From: Chitinophaga pinensis
Lineage (GTDB): Bacteria; Pseudomonadota; Gammaproteobacteria; Burkholderiales; Burkholderiaceae_C
Length of the DNA: 61,999 nucleotides
Reading direction: 5' to 3'
NCBI GenBank assembly: GCA_943326015.2
Contig: CALPRQ020000021.1
Coordinates: forward strand, 1 to 61,999
Under the pieces are notes generated by a model. It saw nothing but the letters and a program-made list of their open reading frames with translations, was not told the origin of the DNA and did not search any database. The position numbers were made by a program, and so were the translations under genes. Below are positions 15,007 to 23,603 of this stretch, piece after piece. Each line of letters begins with the position of its first letter. Within the stretch, counting starts at the first letter, position 1.

Positions 15007-17820
15007 TCAGCGTTGCAGGTCCGGCTCGCCGCAAGCCGCCAGCAATGCGGCGCGCGCGGCATCGCGCAGCGCGAGTGCGCGCTCCCATTCGTCGCCTTGC
15101 AGTGGCCCGGGGTCCAGCGTCGGGCAGATCGTGACGCGCACGCTACCGCGCCTGGGCAGCCAGTGGCCGTCGCGCAGCCGGTCGCGGGTGCCGGCCAGCG
15201 CCACCGGCTGCAGACCGATGCCGGCGCGCGCCGCCACGACGAAAGCGCCCAGATGGAACGGCCGCAGCCCTGGCGCGCGCGTGAAGGTCCCTTCCGGGAA
15301 CACCGCCAGCCGGTCGCCATGCTGCGCCGCCTCGGCGATCCGGTCGACATCAGCCAGGCCCTGTTGCAGGTCGAAGCGCTCGACGAACTCGCAGCCGAGC
15401 TTCTGCAGGAAGACGCGTGACCAGAAGCTGCGGATCAGCTCGCGCTTGGCGACGAAGTGCCAGCCCGGCGCCGGCAGCGCTGCCATCAGCACCAGGCCGT
15501 CGAGGTAGCTGGCGTGGTTGGCGACCAGCAGCCTGGCATCGGCTGTGGCCGATCCGGACTGGTCGACGATTTCGAGCCTGATGCCTGTGAGCGCAAGCCA
15601 GAGCCTCGCCGCCTGGTGCACCAGCTGCCAGGCCGAAGCGGGCCGGCGCATCAGCGCGACGCCGAGCCAGACCGGCGGCGCCAGCAGCGTGAACGCTGTT
15701 ACGGCCCAGGCGCCCGCCAGCCGCTCGCCGACGCGCGTGGCCTGCCGCCTGAGACTGGGCAGCGCGCCAGAGACAAACACGCGCGCGAGCTGCAGCCAGG
15801 CCGCGCGCGGCCGGCCTTCGGGCAGGCCCTGCTCGAACAGAGCGCGGCTGGCGGCACGGCGCACCTTGCCGCTCGAGGTCTTGAGCACGATGCGCTGCGA
15901 GGACAGCCAGATCTCGTCGGCCGGCAGCCCGAGCAGCGCCAGCGTGCAGTCCTGGATTGCCTGCCGCAGCGCCGCCAGCTGGGTGGGGTCGCCGAGCCGG
16001 GTCTCGGCCGCGACGACCAGCCGCTCGGTGCCGCTGGCTGGGTCGGGGCTGCCGAAGACCGCGACGCAGCCAGGGCGCACGCCGGTGATGCGACCCACCG
16101 CTTCCTCCACCTCCTGCGGGTAGATGTTGCGGCCGGCCTTGATCACGATGTCCTTGGCGCGTCCGGTCAGATACAGCTCGCCGGCCGCGAGGTAGGCGTA
16201 GTCGCCGGTGTCGAGCCAGCCGTCGCAGAACAGCCGGGCATTGGCCTCCGGATTGCGCCAGTAGCCGGAAGTCGCCGACGGACCACGGAACTGCAGCCGG
16301 CCCTCGCGCCGTTCGGGCAGCTCGGCCAGTCCGGCATCGACCACGCGCAGTTCGTAGCCTGGCAGCGGCCGGCCGCAGGCGACGAAGCGCAGCGGGTTCG
16401 GCTCGCTGGCTGGTGCTGGGACCGCCTCGCCATGGGTCGAGAACACTGCCCGGGCTATGCGGTCGACCAGCAGCCCTCGCTGTGGCGTGAAGGCGAGCCC
16501 GACCGCGCATTCCGCCAGGCCGTAGACCGGCGCCAGCGCCCTGGGGTCGAGACCGCAGGCGGCAAAGCGCGCGGCAAAGCGTTCCATCGTCCCGGGGTTG
16601 ACCGGCTCGGCACCATTGAAGGCGATGCGCCAGCACGACAGGTCCAGCTGGCCGATCAATTCGTCAGGCACGCGGTGCAGGCAGAGCTCGTAGGCGAAAT
16701 TGGGCGCGCCCGACAGCGTGCCGCGGTAGTCGTTTATCGCCTGCAGCCAGCGCTGCGGTGCCGCCAGGAAGCGCAGCGGCGACATGACGACGAAGGGAAT
16801 CGCGTAGACCAGGCAGGACAGCCAGGCGCAGATCAGTCCCATGTCGTGATAGAGCGGCAGCCAGCTCACGAAGACATCGTTGCGCCCGACCTGCGCGGCG
16901 CGCGCCATCGCGCGGATGTTGGCCAGCAGCTGGGCATGGGTCAGCGTCACGCCCTTGGGATTGCCGGTGCTGCCCGAGGTGTACTGCAGCAGCGCGAGGT
17001 CCTGGCCGGCTGCCGGCGCTGCCGCTGGCGCGTTGCCGCAGGCGAGCAGCTCGTCCGCCAGCACCACGCCGCGCAGGCCGGCGACCAGGCCGCGCAGCAG
17101 TCCGGCCGGCAGCGCGACCTCGCCGCTGGCGATCAGCAGCCTGGCACCGGCGTTGTCGAGGATGGCCGCGTGGCGGCGCAGGTGGTCTTCCAGCTGCGCC
17201 GGTCGCGCCGGCGGGTAGATCGGCACCGGCACCGCGCCGACCAGCAATATGCCGAGGAAGCAGGGGAAGAATGCCAGGCAGGTCGGCAGCATGAGCGCGA
17301 CCGCATCGCCGGGGCCGACCTCGCGCGCCTGCAGACCCGCCGCTACCGCACGCGCCTGTTGCAGCAGCAAGCCGTATGACAGGCGCTGCTCGGCGCCGTT
17401 CTCGTCGAGCAGGATCAGGTGGGTGCGCTCTGGCTGGCGCTGCGCGTGCCAGGCCAACACTTCGGTCAAGGTCGTCAGCGCATCGGGGGCTGGCTCGCCC
17501 TTGCCGGCCATGTCCATTACTGGCGCGTGTGCGGCTGCCGGCGCTGGCAGTTCGCGTCCGTCCGCCGCCGCCAGCGCGCGCAGGAAATCGCGCGGTGTCT
17601 GCGCCTCGCCGATCAGGCGCTGTGGCAGCCGGACGCCGAATGCCGCCTCGATGCGGACCAGCAGCTCGGCGCGCGCCAGGCTGTCGAGCTCGGCGTCGCG
17701 TTCGAGCTCGCTGTCTGGCGTCAGCACGGGCGCCAGCTGGCCCGGCCGCAGTTCGCGGCAGAGCGCGGCGATCAGCTTCAGCAGGCGGTCGGTTTCCGGC
17801 TTCATGGCATCGAGGATCAT
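15007..17820 (-). CDS. Carrier protein, acyl-AMP ligase and PlsC acyltransferase fusion
   Basis: This 937-residue protein joins three domains. Residues 5-85 are an acyl-carrier domain with the DSL phosphopantetheine site at about 46-48. Residues 110-660 are an adenylate-forming ligase: QYTSGSTGNPKG near 279, the FAAL-like SWLPLYHDMGL, YGLAE, and TGDYAYLAAGELY plus GRAKDIVIKAGRN. Residues 700-937 contain a membrane stretch and a PlsC acyltransferase with NHASYLD near 767 and FPEGTF near 840. The logic is fatty-acid activation, loading onto its own carrier, then transfer to an acceptor, possibly lyso-phospholipid or glycerol-phosphate. The start is uncertain (17820 or 17805); neither has a strong ribosome site. 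Confidence 0.85.
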   Translation of the reverse strand: MILDAMKPETDRLLKLIAALCRELRPGQLAPVLTPDSELERDAELDSLARAELLVRIEAAFGVRLPQRLIGEAQTPRDFLRALAAADGRELPAPAAAHAPVMDMAGKGEPAPDALTTLTEVLAWHAQRQPERTHLILLDENGAEQRLSYGLLLQQARAVAAGLQAREVGPGDAVALMLPTCLAFFPCFLGILLVGAVPVPIYPPARPAQLEDHLRRHAAILDNAGARLLIASGEVALPAGLLRGLVAGLRGVVLADELLACGNAPAAAPAAGQDLALLQYTSGSTGNPKGVTLTHAQLLANIRAMARAAQVGRNDVFVSWLPLYHDMGLICAWLSCLVYAIPFVVMSPLRFLAAPQRWLQAINDYRGTLSGAPNFAYELCLHRVPDELIGQLDLSCWRIAFNGAEPVNPGTMERFAARFAACGLDPRALAPVYGLAECAVGLAFTPQRGLLVDRIARAVFSTHGEAVPAPASEPNPLRFVACGRPLPGYELRVVDAGLAELPERREGRLQFRGPSATSGYWRNPEANARLFCDGWLDTGDYAYLAAGELYLTGRAKDIVIKAGRNIYPQEVEEAVGRITGVRPGCVAVFGSPDPASGTERLVVAAETRLGDPTQLAALRQAIQDCTLALLGLPADEIWLSSQRIVLKTSSGKVRRAASRALFEQGLPEGRPRAAWLQLARVFVSGALPSLRRQATRVGERLAGAWAVTAFTLLAPPVWLGVALMRRPASAWQLVHQAARLWLALTGIRLEIVDQSGSATADARLLVANHASYLDGLVLMAALPAPGWHFVAKRELIRSFWSRVFLQKLGCEFVERFDLQQGLADVDRIAEAAQHGDRLAVFPEGTFTRAPGLRPFHLGAFVVAARAGIGLQPVALAGTRDRLRDGHWLPRRGSVRVTICPTLDPGPLQGDEWERALALRDAARAALLAACGEPDLQR

Positions 17821-17860
17821 GAAGCAAGGCCTGGTGCGGGTCAACGGTGGCCCACGGCAG

Positions 17861-19282
17861 CTAGCGACTGGCCGCAGTAGCCAAGCCGGACGCCAGCTGG
17901 CCAATGACGGGCAATGCCGTCGCCAGCCGGGGCAGGTCCGGGTGGCCATAGTTCAGCCGCAGATGGTGGCTGAACCGCTGGTCGGCCGAGAACAGGTGGC
18001 CGGGAGCCACGCTGATGCCTTGCTCCAGGGTCAGCTGCTGCAGGCGCAGGGCATCGACTGCGGGCGGTAGCTCGGCCCAGAGAAAGTAGCCCCCCTCGGG
18101 CCGCGTGACCCGGGTTCCGGGCGGGAAATGCTCGGCGATCAGTCGCAAGGCCAGGGCCTGCCGCTCGGCCAGCGTTTGCCGCATCTGGCGCAGATGGCGG
18201 TCGAAGCCGCCGCTCTGCAGGAAGTTCGCCAGCGCCAGCTGTGAGGGAATGGCGGTCGACAAAGTGCTCATCAGCTTCAGGCGCTGCACCTGGTGCGCGA
18301 AGCGGCCGGCCGCCACCCAGCCCACCCGGTAGCCGGGCGCCAGGCTCTTGGAGAAGGAACTGCAGTGCATGACCCAGCCCTGGCGGTCGTAGGCCTTGGC
18401 CGGCAAGGGGCGGCGCAGACCGAAGTAGAGCTCGCCATAGACATCGTCCTCGATCAGCGGCACCTGGTGCCGCGCCAGCAGTTCCACCAGCGCCTGCCGG
18501 GCCTCCTGCGGCATCAGGCTGCCCAGGGGGTTCTGGAAGTTGGGCATGAACCAGCAGGCCTTGACCGGATGACGCTGCAGCACCTCGGCCAGCGAGTCCA
18601 GGTCAACCCCGTGGCGGGGATGGGTCGCCACTTCGACCGCCCGCAGGTTCAGGCGCTCCAGCGCCTGCAGGGCCGCGTAGAAGGTGGGCGACTCGACCGC
18701 GACCACATCGCCCGGGCGCGTGACCGCCTGCAGGCACAGGTTCAGCGCCTCCATGGCGCCGTTCGTGATCACCAGTTCCTGCGCGTCCACGCCCAGGCCC
18801 TCGACGCCATAGCGCAGCGTGATCTGGCGTCGCAGTTGCTCATCGCCGATCGTCAGGTATTCGGTCAGCCGCTCGGGTGGCAAGCGACGCATGGCCGGGG
18901 TCAGGCCGCGTGCGAGCTTTTCCAGCGGAAACAGCAGCGGCGACGGGAAGGCGGAACCGAGCGGCGCCAGCTCCGGGTTGCGGGTCGAGCCCAGGACCTC
19001 GAACACCAGGTCGCTGATCTCCACCACGGCAGATTGAGGAGCGGGCTGCGCGGTGCCCGGCTCGGTGCTTGGCTGGGTGGCATTGACGTAGTAGCCGGAG
19101 CGCGCGCGCGCCTGGATCAGTCCGCGCGCCTCCAGCAGGTAATAGGCCTCGAATACCGTCGAGGGGCTGATCTGGCGGCTGCGTCGCGCCTGGCGCACCG
19201 AGGGCAGGCGGTCGCCCGGGCGCAGCACCTGGGCCTGGATCAGGTCGGCGATTTCCTCGGCGTAGCGCTGGTACAGCTTCAT
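17861..19282 (-). CDS. MocR-family (GntR-aminotransferase) transcriptional regulator
   Basis: This 473-residue protein has an N-terminal GntR winged helix (LRPGDRLPSVRQARRSRQ, residues 21-38) joined to a fold-type I aminotransferase domain. The PLP Lys is in HCSSFSKSLAPGYRVGW, and the phosphate-binding SPTFYAAL and DDVYGELYF motifs are present. MocR proteins sense PLP or an amino acid adduct rather than doing transamination. The target may be the divergent ccoG, the downstream fusion gene, or its own promoter; the sequence does not decide. A 93-bp gap separates it from ccoG. Confidence 0.9.
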   Translation of the reverse strand: MKLYQRYAEEIADLIQAQVLRPGDRLPSVRQARRSRQISPSTVFEAYYLLEARGLIQARARSGYYVNATQPSTEPGTAQPAPQSAVVEISDLVFEVLGSTRNPELAPLGSAFPSPLLFPLEKLARGLTPAMRRLPPERLTEYLTIGDEQLRRQITLRYGVEGLGVDAQELVITNGAMEALNLCLQAVTRPGDVVAVESPTFYAALQALERLNLRAVEVATHPRHGVDLDSLAEVLQRHPVKACWFMPNFQNPLGSLMPQEARQALVELLARHQVPLIEDDVYGELYFGLRRPLPAKAYDRQGWVMHCSSFSKSLAPGYRVGWVAAGRFAHQVQRLKLMSTLSTAIPSQLALANFLQSGGFDRHLRQMRQTLAERQALALRLIAEHFPPGTRVTRPEGGYFLWAELPPAVDALRLQQLTLEQGISVAPGHLFSADQRFSHHLRLNYGHPDLPRLATALPVIGQLASGLATAASR

Positions 19283-19375
19283 GCTTCAACTGATACGGTG
19301 ATTTTTCAGGAAACTGGATCTTACCGATCAGATGCCAGACCGGCACAGTGAGGCTTTTCCCCAGCCGCTTGCCTC

Positions 19376-20773
19376 ATGTCACAGTTTCCGACTCCACAGC
19401 CCGCCCCCATCAAGATCCATGTCCGGGCCGCCAGCGGGCGCTTCAGCCAATGGCGTTGGGCCATGGTCTGGCTGACCCAGTTGCTGTTCTACGGCCTGCC
19501 CTGGCTGAGCTGGAACGCGCGCCAGGCCGTGCTGTTCGACCTCGACGCGCGCCGCTTCTACCTGTTCAAGCTGGCGCTTTATCCGCAGGATTTCATCTAC
19601 CTGGCGCTGCTGCTGGTGATTTGCGCGCTGGGGCTGTTCTTCGTGACGGCAGTGGCCGGACGGGTCTGGTGCGGCTTCTCCTGCCCGCAAACGGTCTATA
19701 CCGCGATCTACCTCTGGGTGGAGCGGCTGTTCGAGGGCGATCGCAGCGCCCGCATGCGGCTTGATGCCGCGCCTTGGACGGCCGCCAAGCTGGCGCGCAA
19801 GGCCGGCAAGCAGGCCGCCTGGATCGCGATCGGCCTCTGGACCGGCTTTACCCTCGTCGGCTACTTCACGCCAATCCAGACCCTGGCCAGCCTCGTGACC
19901 CAGCTGGACACCGGGCCCTGGGAGACCTTCTGGATCGGCTGCTACGGCCTGGCGACTTACCTCAATGCCGGTTACCTGCGCGAGCAGGTCTGCAAGCACA
20001 TGTGCCCCTACGGCCGTTTCCAGAGCGTGATGTTCGACCGCGACACCCTGATCATCGGCTACGACGCCACCCGGGGCGAGCCCCGTGGCTCGCGCCCGCG
20101 CGCTGCCGATGCCCAGGCGCTCGGCCTCGGGGACTGCATCAACTGCACGCTGTGCGTTCAGGTCTGTCCGACCGGCATCGACATCCGGAATGGCTTGCAG
20201 AGCGACTGCATCGGCTGCGCTGCCTGCATCGACGCCTGCGACGAGGTCATGGACAAGATCAACAGTCCGCGCGGCTTGATCCGCTACTCCTCGCAAACCG
20301 GCCTGGAGCAGGGCTGGGGCCGGGATCGGGTCCTGCGGCGGGCGCTGCGGCCCCGGGTGCTGGTCTACGGAGCCTTGCTGCTGGCCATCAGCGCGGCCTT
20401 CGTGATCGGCCTGGCCCAGCGCAGTCCCTTCCGCGTCGATGTGATGCGCGACCGCGGCGTGCTGGCGCGGCTGGTCGAGCAAGGCGCGGTCGAGAACGCC
20501 TATCGCCTGCAGATCATGAACAGCCAGGAAAGCGTGCAACGCTACCGGATCGGCGTCACCGGCCAGGACGGCTTGACGCTGGCTGCCCCGCCCAGCATCG
20601 AGCTGGAACCGATGGCGGAACGTGCCGTCACCGTGACGGTGCGCCTGGCCAGGCCGCAGGCCGCGCCGCGGGCAGGCCAGACCCTGCCGATCCACTTTGC
20701 GATCGAGCAGCTCGCTGGCGATCAGACGGGCCAGCAGGTGGTTGAAAAGAGCAGCTTTCTCGTGCCGCGCTGA
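19376..20773 (+). CDS. ccoG: Cytochrome c oxidase accessory protein CcoG (FixG/RdxA-like)
   Basis: This 465-residue membrane ferredoxin reduces copper for assembly of cbb3-type oxidase. It has about five hydrophobic segments, the early motif WCGFSCPQTVYT, the cysteine pair CKHMCPYGRFQ, and two 4Fe-4S clusters: CINCTLCVQVCPTGID and CIGCAACIDACDE. A periplasmic Ig-like C-terminal domain starts near residue 345. No ccoNOPQ genes are in the window; here it lies next to a copper-resistance operon, fitting its Cu(II) reductase role. Confidence 0.93.
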   Translation: MSQFPTPQPAPIKIHVRAASGRFSQWRWAMVWLTQLLFYGLPWLSWNARQAVLFDLDARRFYLFKLALYPQDFIYLALLLVICALGLFFVTAVAGRVWCGFSCPQTVYTAIYLWVERLFEGDRSARMRLDAAPWTAAKLARKAGKQAAWIAIGLWTGFTLVGYFTPIQTLASLVTQLDTGPWETFWIGCYGLATYLNAGYLREQVCKHMCPYGRFQSVMFDRDTLIIGYDATRGEPRGSRPRAADAQALGLGDCINCTLCVQVCPTGIDIRNGLQSDCIGCAACIDACDEVMDKINSPRGLIRYSSQTGLEQGWGRDRVLRRALRPRVLVYGALLLAISAAFVIGLAQRSPFRVDVMRDRGVLARLVEQGAVENAYRLQIMNSQESVQRYRIGVTGQDGLTLAAPPSIELEPMAERAVTVTVRLARPQAAPRAGQTLPIHFAIEQLAGDQTGQQVVEKSSFLVPR

Positions 20774-20803
20774 ACGGGGCCGGCAACGACCTCCAGCGCC
20801 AGA

Positions 20804-21148
20804 TCATTTCACCGGTTGTATCTCGGTGACGAGGTATTTGCCACCCTCGTTGCTGGCGACGAACCTGATCCGGTCGCCGACCTTCAGGCCGGACAGCAGC
20901 GCCTTGTCCTTGGCGATGAAAACCATGGTCATGGGCGGCATGTCCAGGTTGCGGATCTCGCCGTGGCGGATCGTGAGCTTGCCGCTCTCCGGGTCCAGGC
21001 GGCGGATTTCGCCCTCGCTCAGGGAGGCAGCCGGCTGCGCCTCGACGGTTCTTGCCGGCTCGGCATTCGCTTGCGCGAAGCCTGACACAGGCCAGGTCAC
21101 CCCCAGAGCCAGGGCAGAAATGGCCAGCAATCTATGGATGCGGTTCAT
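20804..21148 (-). CDS. CusF-like periplasmic copper-binding protein
   Basis: This 114-residue protein has a signal peptide (MNRIHRLLAISALALGVTW, cleavage near FAQA) and a CusF-type OB domain. The metal site is suggested by GEIRNLDMPPMTMVF, where Met and Asp residues are conserved and His occurs just before in IRHGE. It should carry Cu(I)/Ag(I) in the periplasm. It is the last gene of the five-gene copper operon, 8 bp after the DUF411 gene. The start at 21148 is preferred; four extra codons upstream overlap that gene. No CusCBA pump is present here, so it may work with another exporter. Confidence 0.85.
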   Translation of the reverse strand: MNRIHRLLAISALALGVTWPVSGFAQANAEPARTVEAQPAASLSEGEIRRLDPESGKLTIRHGEIRNLDMPPMTMVFIAKDKALLSGLKVGDRIRFVASNEGGKYLVTEIQPVK

Positions 21149-21156
21149 GGCGGTTC

Positions 21157-21627
21157 TCAAGCGTAACTCTGGAAGACCCGGGTGCTGCCATCCTTGAGCA
21201 CCAGCAGCACGTCGTAGCGGTCGCGCCGGCCGCCATAGGCCGGACCATCCATGCCGGGCGAGCCGACCGGCATGCCCGGCACCGCCAGGCCCAGCGCTTG
21301 CGGCTTTTCCTTGAGCAGGCGCTGGATCTCGCGCGCGGGCACATGGCCTTCGATCACATAGCCCTGCACCAGGGCCGTGTGGCAGGAGCCGAGCTTTTGC
21401 GGCATGCCGAGGCGAATCCGGACCGCGTTGTTGCCGGTGTCGTTGACCTTGGCCTTGAAGCCGTTCTGCTCGACATGCGCGATCCAGTCATGGCAGCAGC
21501 CGCAGTTGGGATCCTTCCAGACCTCGATGCCCTGTGCGGCCTGCGCCTGGACCAGGCCGGTGGCTGCCAGCCCGAGTGTGGCTGCGCCGGCCAAGAGCAG
21601 ACGACGCTGACGGTTGATGGTTTCCAT
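21157..21627 (-). CDS. DUF411-family periplasmic metal-binding protein
   Basis: This 156-residue protein has a signal peptide (RRLLLAGAATLGLAATGL, ending near AQA). It carries the DUF411 marks VWKDPNCGCCHDW and GSCHTALVQGYVIEGHVP. The CGCC and SCH cysteines and histidines probably bind copper. DUF411 genes are usually linked to copper resistance. It lies between the cupredoxin (21 bp upstream) and the CusF-like gene. Molecular role is unproven. Confidence 0.85.
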   Translation of the reverse strand: METINRQRRLLLAGAATLGLAATGLVQAQAAQGIEVWKDPNCGCCHDWIAHVEQNGFKAKVNDTGNNAVRIRLGMPQKLGSCHTALVQGYVIEGHVPAREIQRLLKEKPQALGLAVPGMPVGSPGMDGPAYGGRRDRYDVLLVLKDGSTRVFQSYA

Positions 21628-21648
21628 GCTGTCCTCCTGGATGACTGC

Positions 21649-22149
21649 TTACTTGCCCACCCGCACCAGCCCCCTCATGCCCGCCTCGTAATGGCCGACA
21701 TGCAGGCAGGCAAAGTCCACCGGACCGCTCTTGGTGAACTGCCAGATGACCTCGCCCTGCTGGCCCGGCTCCAGCGAGACCTTGTTCGGCTCGTCGTGCA
21801 CCATGTCCGGGAACTTCTTCATCTGCTCGTAATGCTCCTCCAACTCCTGCTGGGTGCCGAGGCTGAATTCATGCCTGAGCTGGCCGGAGTTCCTGATCAC
21901 GAAGCGGATCGTCTCGCCTTTCCTGACCTTGATCTCGGACGGCGTGAAGCGCATGTTGTCGCTCATTTCCACCTCGATGGTGCGGCTGACCTTGGCGGCC
22001 AGGCCGGGCTTGCCGTAAGGCGTCTCCATGCTGCCGTGGTCCGAGTGGCCGTGACCACCCGCGTGGCTGCCGGCCGCCCAGCTGCCGCTGCCGACCATCA
22101 AGGCCAGCAGGGCGCTCAGGCCCAGGGATTGGATGTTGCTGAATTTCAT
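21649..22149 (-). CDS. Periplasmic cupredoxin (CopI-like)
   Basis: This 166-residue protein has a signal peptide and a His-rich start (GSHAGGHGHSDHGSM). A cupredoxin fold follows. Type 1 copper ligands are visible: His in GQLRHEFSLG, then Cys, His and Met in FACLHVGHYEAGM. Such proteins help detoxify copper in Rubrivivax and related bacteria. It lies 45 bp after the multicopper oxidase in the same operon. An electron-transfer or storage role is inferred. Confidence 0.87.
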   Translation of the reverse strand: MKFSNIQSLGLSALLALMVGSGSWAAGSHAGGHGHSDHGSMETPYGKPGLAAKVSRTIEVEMSDNMRFTPSEIKVRKGETIRFVIRNSGQLRHEFSLGTQQELEEHYEQMKKFPDMVHDEPNKVSLEPGQQGEVIWQFTKSGPVDFACLHVGHYEAGMRGLVRVGK

Positions 22150-22194
22150 GGCGGTCAGGAATCTTGGTGGGTTGAACGGGCTCGATGCACGGGA

Positions 22195-23592
22195 TCAATG
22201 CCCGGCGTGCGGATTCGGCTTGCGCGCTTTCAGCACGGTGGCGTTGCCCGCCTGCTGCGGCATCGGGTTGGATGGTTGCCGGGTCGCTTCGGCCACGGGG
22301 CCGGTGTACTCGCGCGGCAGCGTGCCGGCCGGATGCCTGAACCAGCCCGGGTCCTGGTAGTCGCCGGGCTTCTGGTCGGCGCGCACCTTGAGCACGCTGA
22401 ACATGCCGCCCATTTCGAGCGGGCCGTATTGCCCGCTGCCGGTCATCATCGGCGCGGTGTTGTCGGGCAGCGGCATCTCCATCTCGCCCATGTCGGCCAT
22501 GCCGCGCTCACCCATCAGCATGTAGTCGGGCACCAGCTGCTGGATCTTGCCGACCAGACCGCGGTGATCGACGCCGACCAGGGTCGGGACCGCGTGACCC
22601 ATCGCGCCCATGGTGTGGTGGCTCTTGTGGCAGTGGAAGGCCCAGTCGCCGAGCTCGTCGGCGATGAACTCGACCTGGCGCATCTGGCCGACCGCGACAT
22701 CGGTCGTGACCTCGGGCCAGCGGCTGGACGGCGGGGTCGGGCCGCCGTCGGTGCCGGTGACGGTGAACTCATGCCCGTGCAGGTGGATCGGGTGATTCGT
22801 CATGGTCAGGTTGCCGACCCGGATCCGCACCCGGTCGCCCAGCCTGACGTTGAGGCTGTCGATGGCCGGGAAGGCCCGGCTGTTCCAGCACCAGATGTTG
22901 AAGTCGGTCATGGTGTTGACCTTGGGCGTGCGGCTGCCGGGCTCGACATCGAAGGCGTTGAGCAGGAAGCAGAAGTCGCGCTCCACCTCGCTGATCTGCG
23001 GGTGCTTCACCTTCGGGTGCGTGACCCAGAAGCCCATCATGCCCATCGCCATCTGCACCATCTCGTCGGCATGCGGGTGGTACATGAAGGTGCCGGGGCG
23101 GCGCGCCTCGAACTCGTAGACGAAGGTCTTGCCGACCGGTATCTGCGGCTGGGTCAGGCCGCCGACGCCGTCCATGCCATTGGGCAGGCGCTGGCCATGC
23201 CAGTGGATGGTGGTGTGCTCGGGCAGCTTGTTGGTGACGAAGATGCGGACCCGGTCGCCCTCGACCACCTCGATGGTCGGCCCCGGGCTCTGGCCGTTGT
23301 AGCCCCACATATTGACCTTGAAGCCGGGCGCGACCTCGCGCACCACCGGCTCGGCCACCAGGTGGAACTCCTTGACGCCGTCCTTCATGCGCCAGGGCAG
23401 GGTCCAGCCGTTGAGCGTGACGACCGGGTTGTAGGGCCGGCCGGTATTCGGGATCAGCGGCGGCGCGGTATTGGCCGAGCTCTGGATCACGGGCTCAGGC
23501 AGGCCGGCCAGCGCGGAGCGGGACACGGCCAGGCCGGCGACGGTCGCCAGCGTGCCGGCAAAGAATTGACGTCGGGAATGGGTCGGGTTCAT
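22195..23592 (-). CDS. Multicopper oxidase, Tat-exported
   Basis: This 465-residue protein starts with a twin-arginine signal (SRRQFFAGTLATVAGL). All four copper-ligand motifs are present: HWHG, HPHAD, HPIHLHGHE and HCHKSHHTMGAMGH. It should oxidise Cu(I) to less toxic Cu(II) in the periplasm. A Met-rich segment (MGERGMADMGEMEMP) near residue 375 may recruit copper. The motif set suits a laccase-like CopA/CueO relative, although shorter than plasmid CopA. ATG 23592 follows GAAGGAAT; 11 bp separate it from the TolC-like gene. Confidence 0.92.
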   Translation of the reverse strand: MNPTHSRRQFFAGTLATVAGLAVSRSALAGLPEPVIQSSANTAPPLIPNTGRPYNPVVTLNGWTLPWRMKDGVKEFHLVAEPVVREVAPGFKVNMWGYNGQSPGPTIEVVEGDRVRIFVTNKLPEHTTIHWHGQRLPNGMDGVGGLTQPQIPVGKTFVYEFEARRPGTFMYHPHADEMVQMAMGMMGFWVTHPKVKHPQISEVERDFCFLLNAFDVEPGSRTPKVNTMTDFNIWCWNSRAFPAIDSLNVRLGDRVRIRVGNLTMTNHPIHLHGHEFTVTGTDGGPTPPSSRWPEVTTDVAVGQMRQVEFIADELGDWAFHCHKSHHTMGAMGHAVPTLVGVDHRGLVGKIQQLVPDYMLMGERGMADMGEMEMPLPDNTAPMMTGSGQYGPLEMGGMFSVLKVRADQKPGDYQDPGWFRHPAGTLPREYTGPVAEATRQPSNPMPQQAGNATVLKARKPNPHAGH

Positions 23593-23603
23593 GGGGGATT
23601 CCT

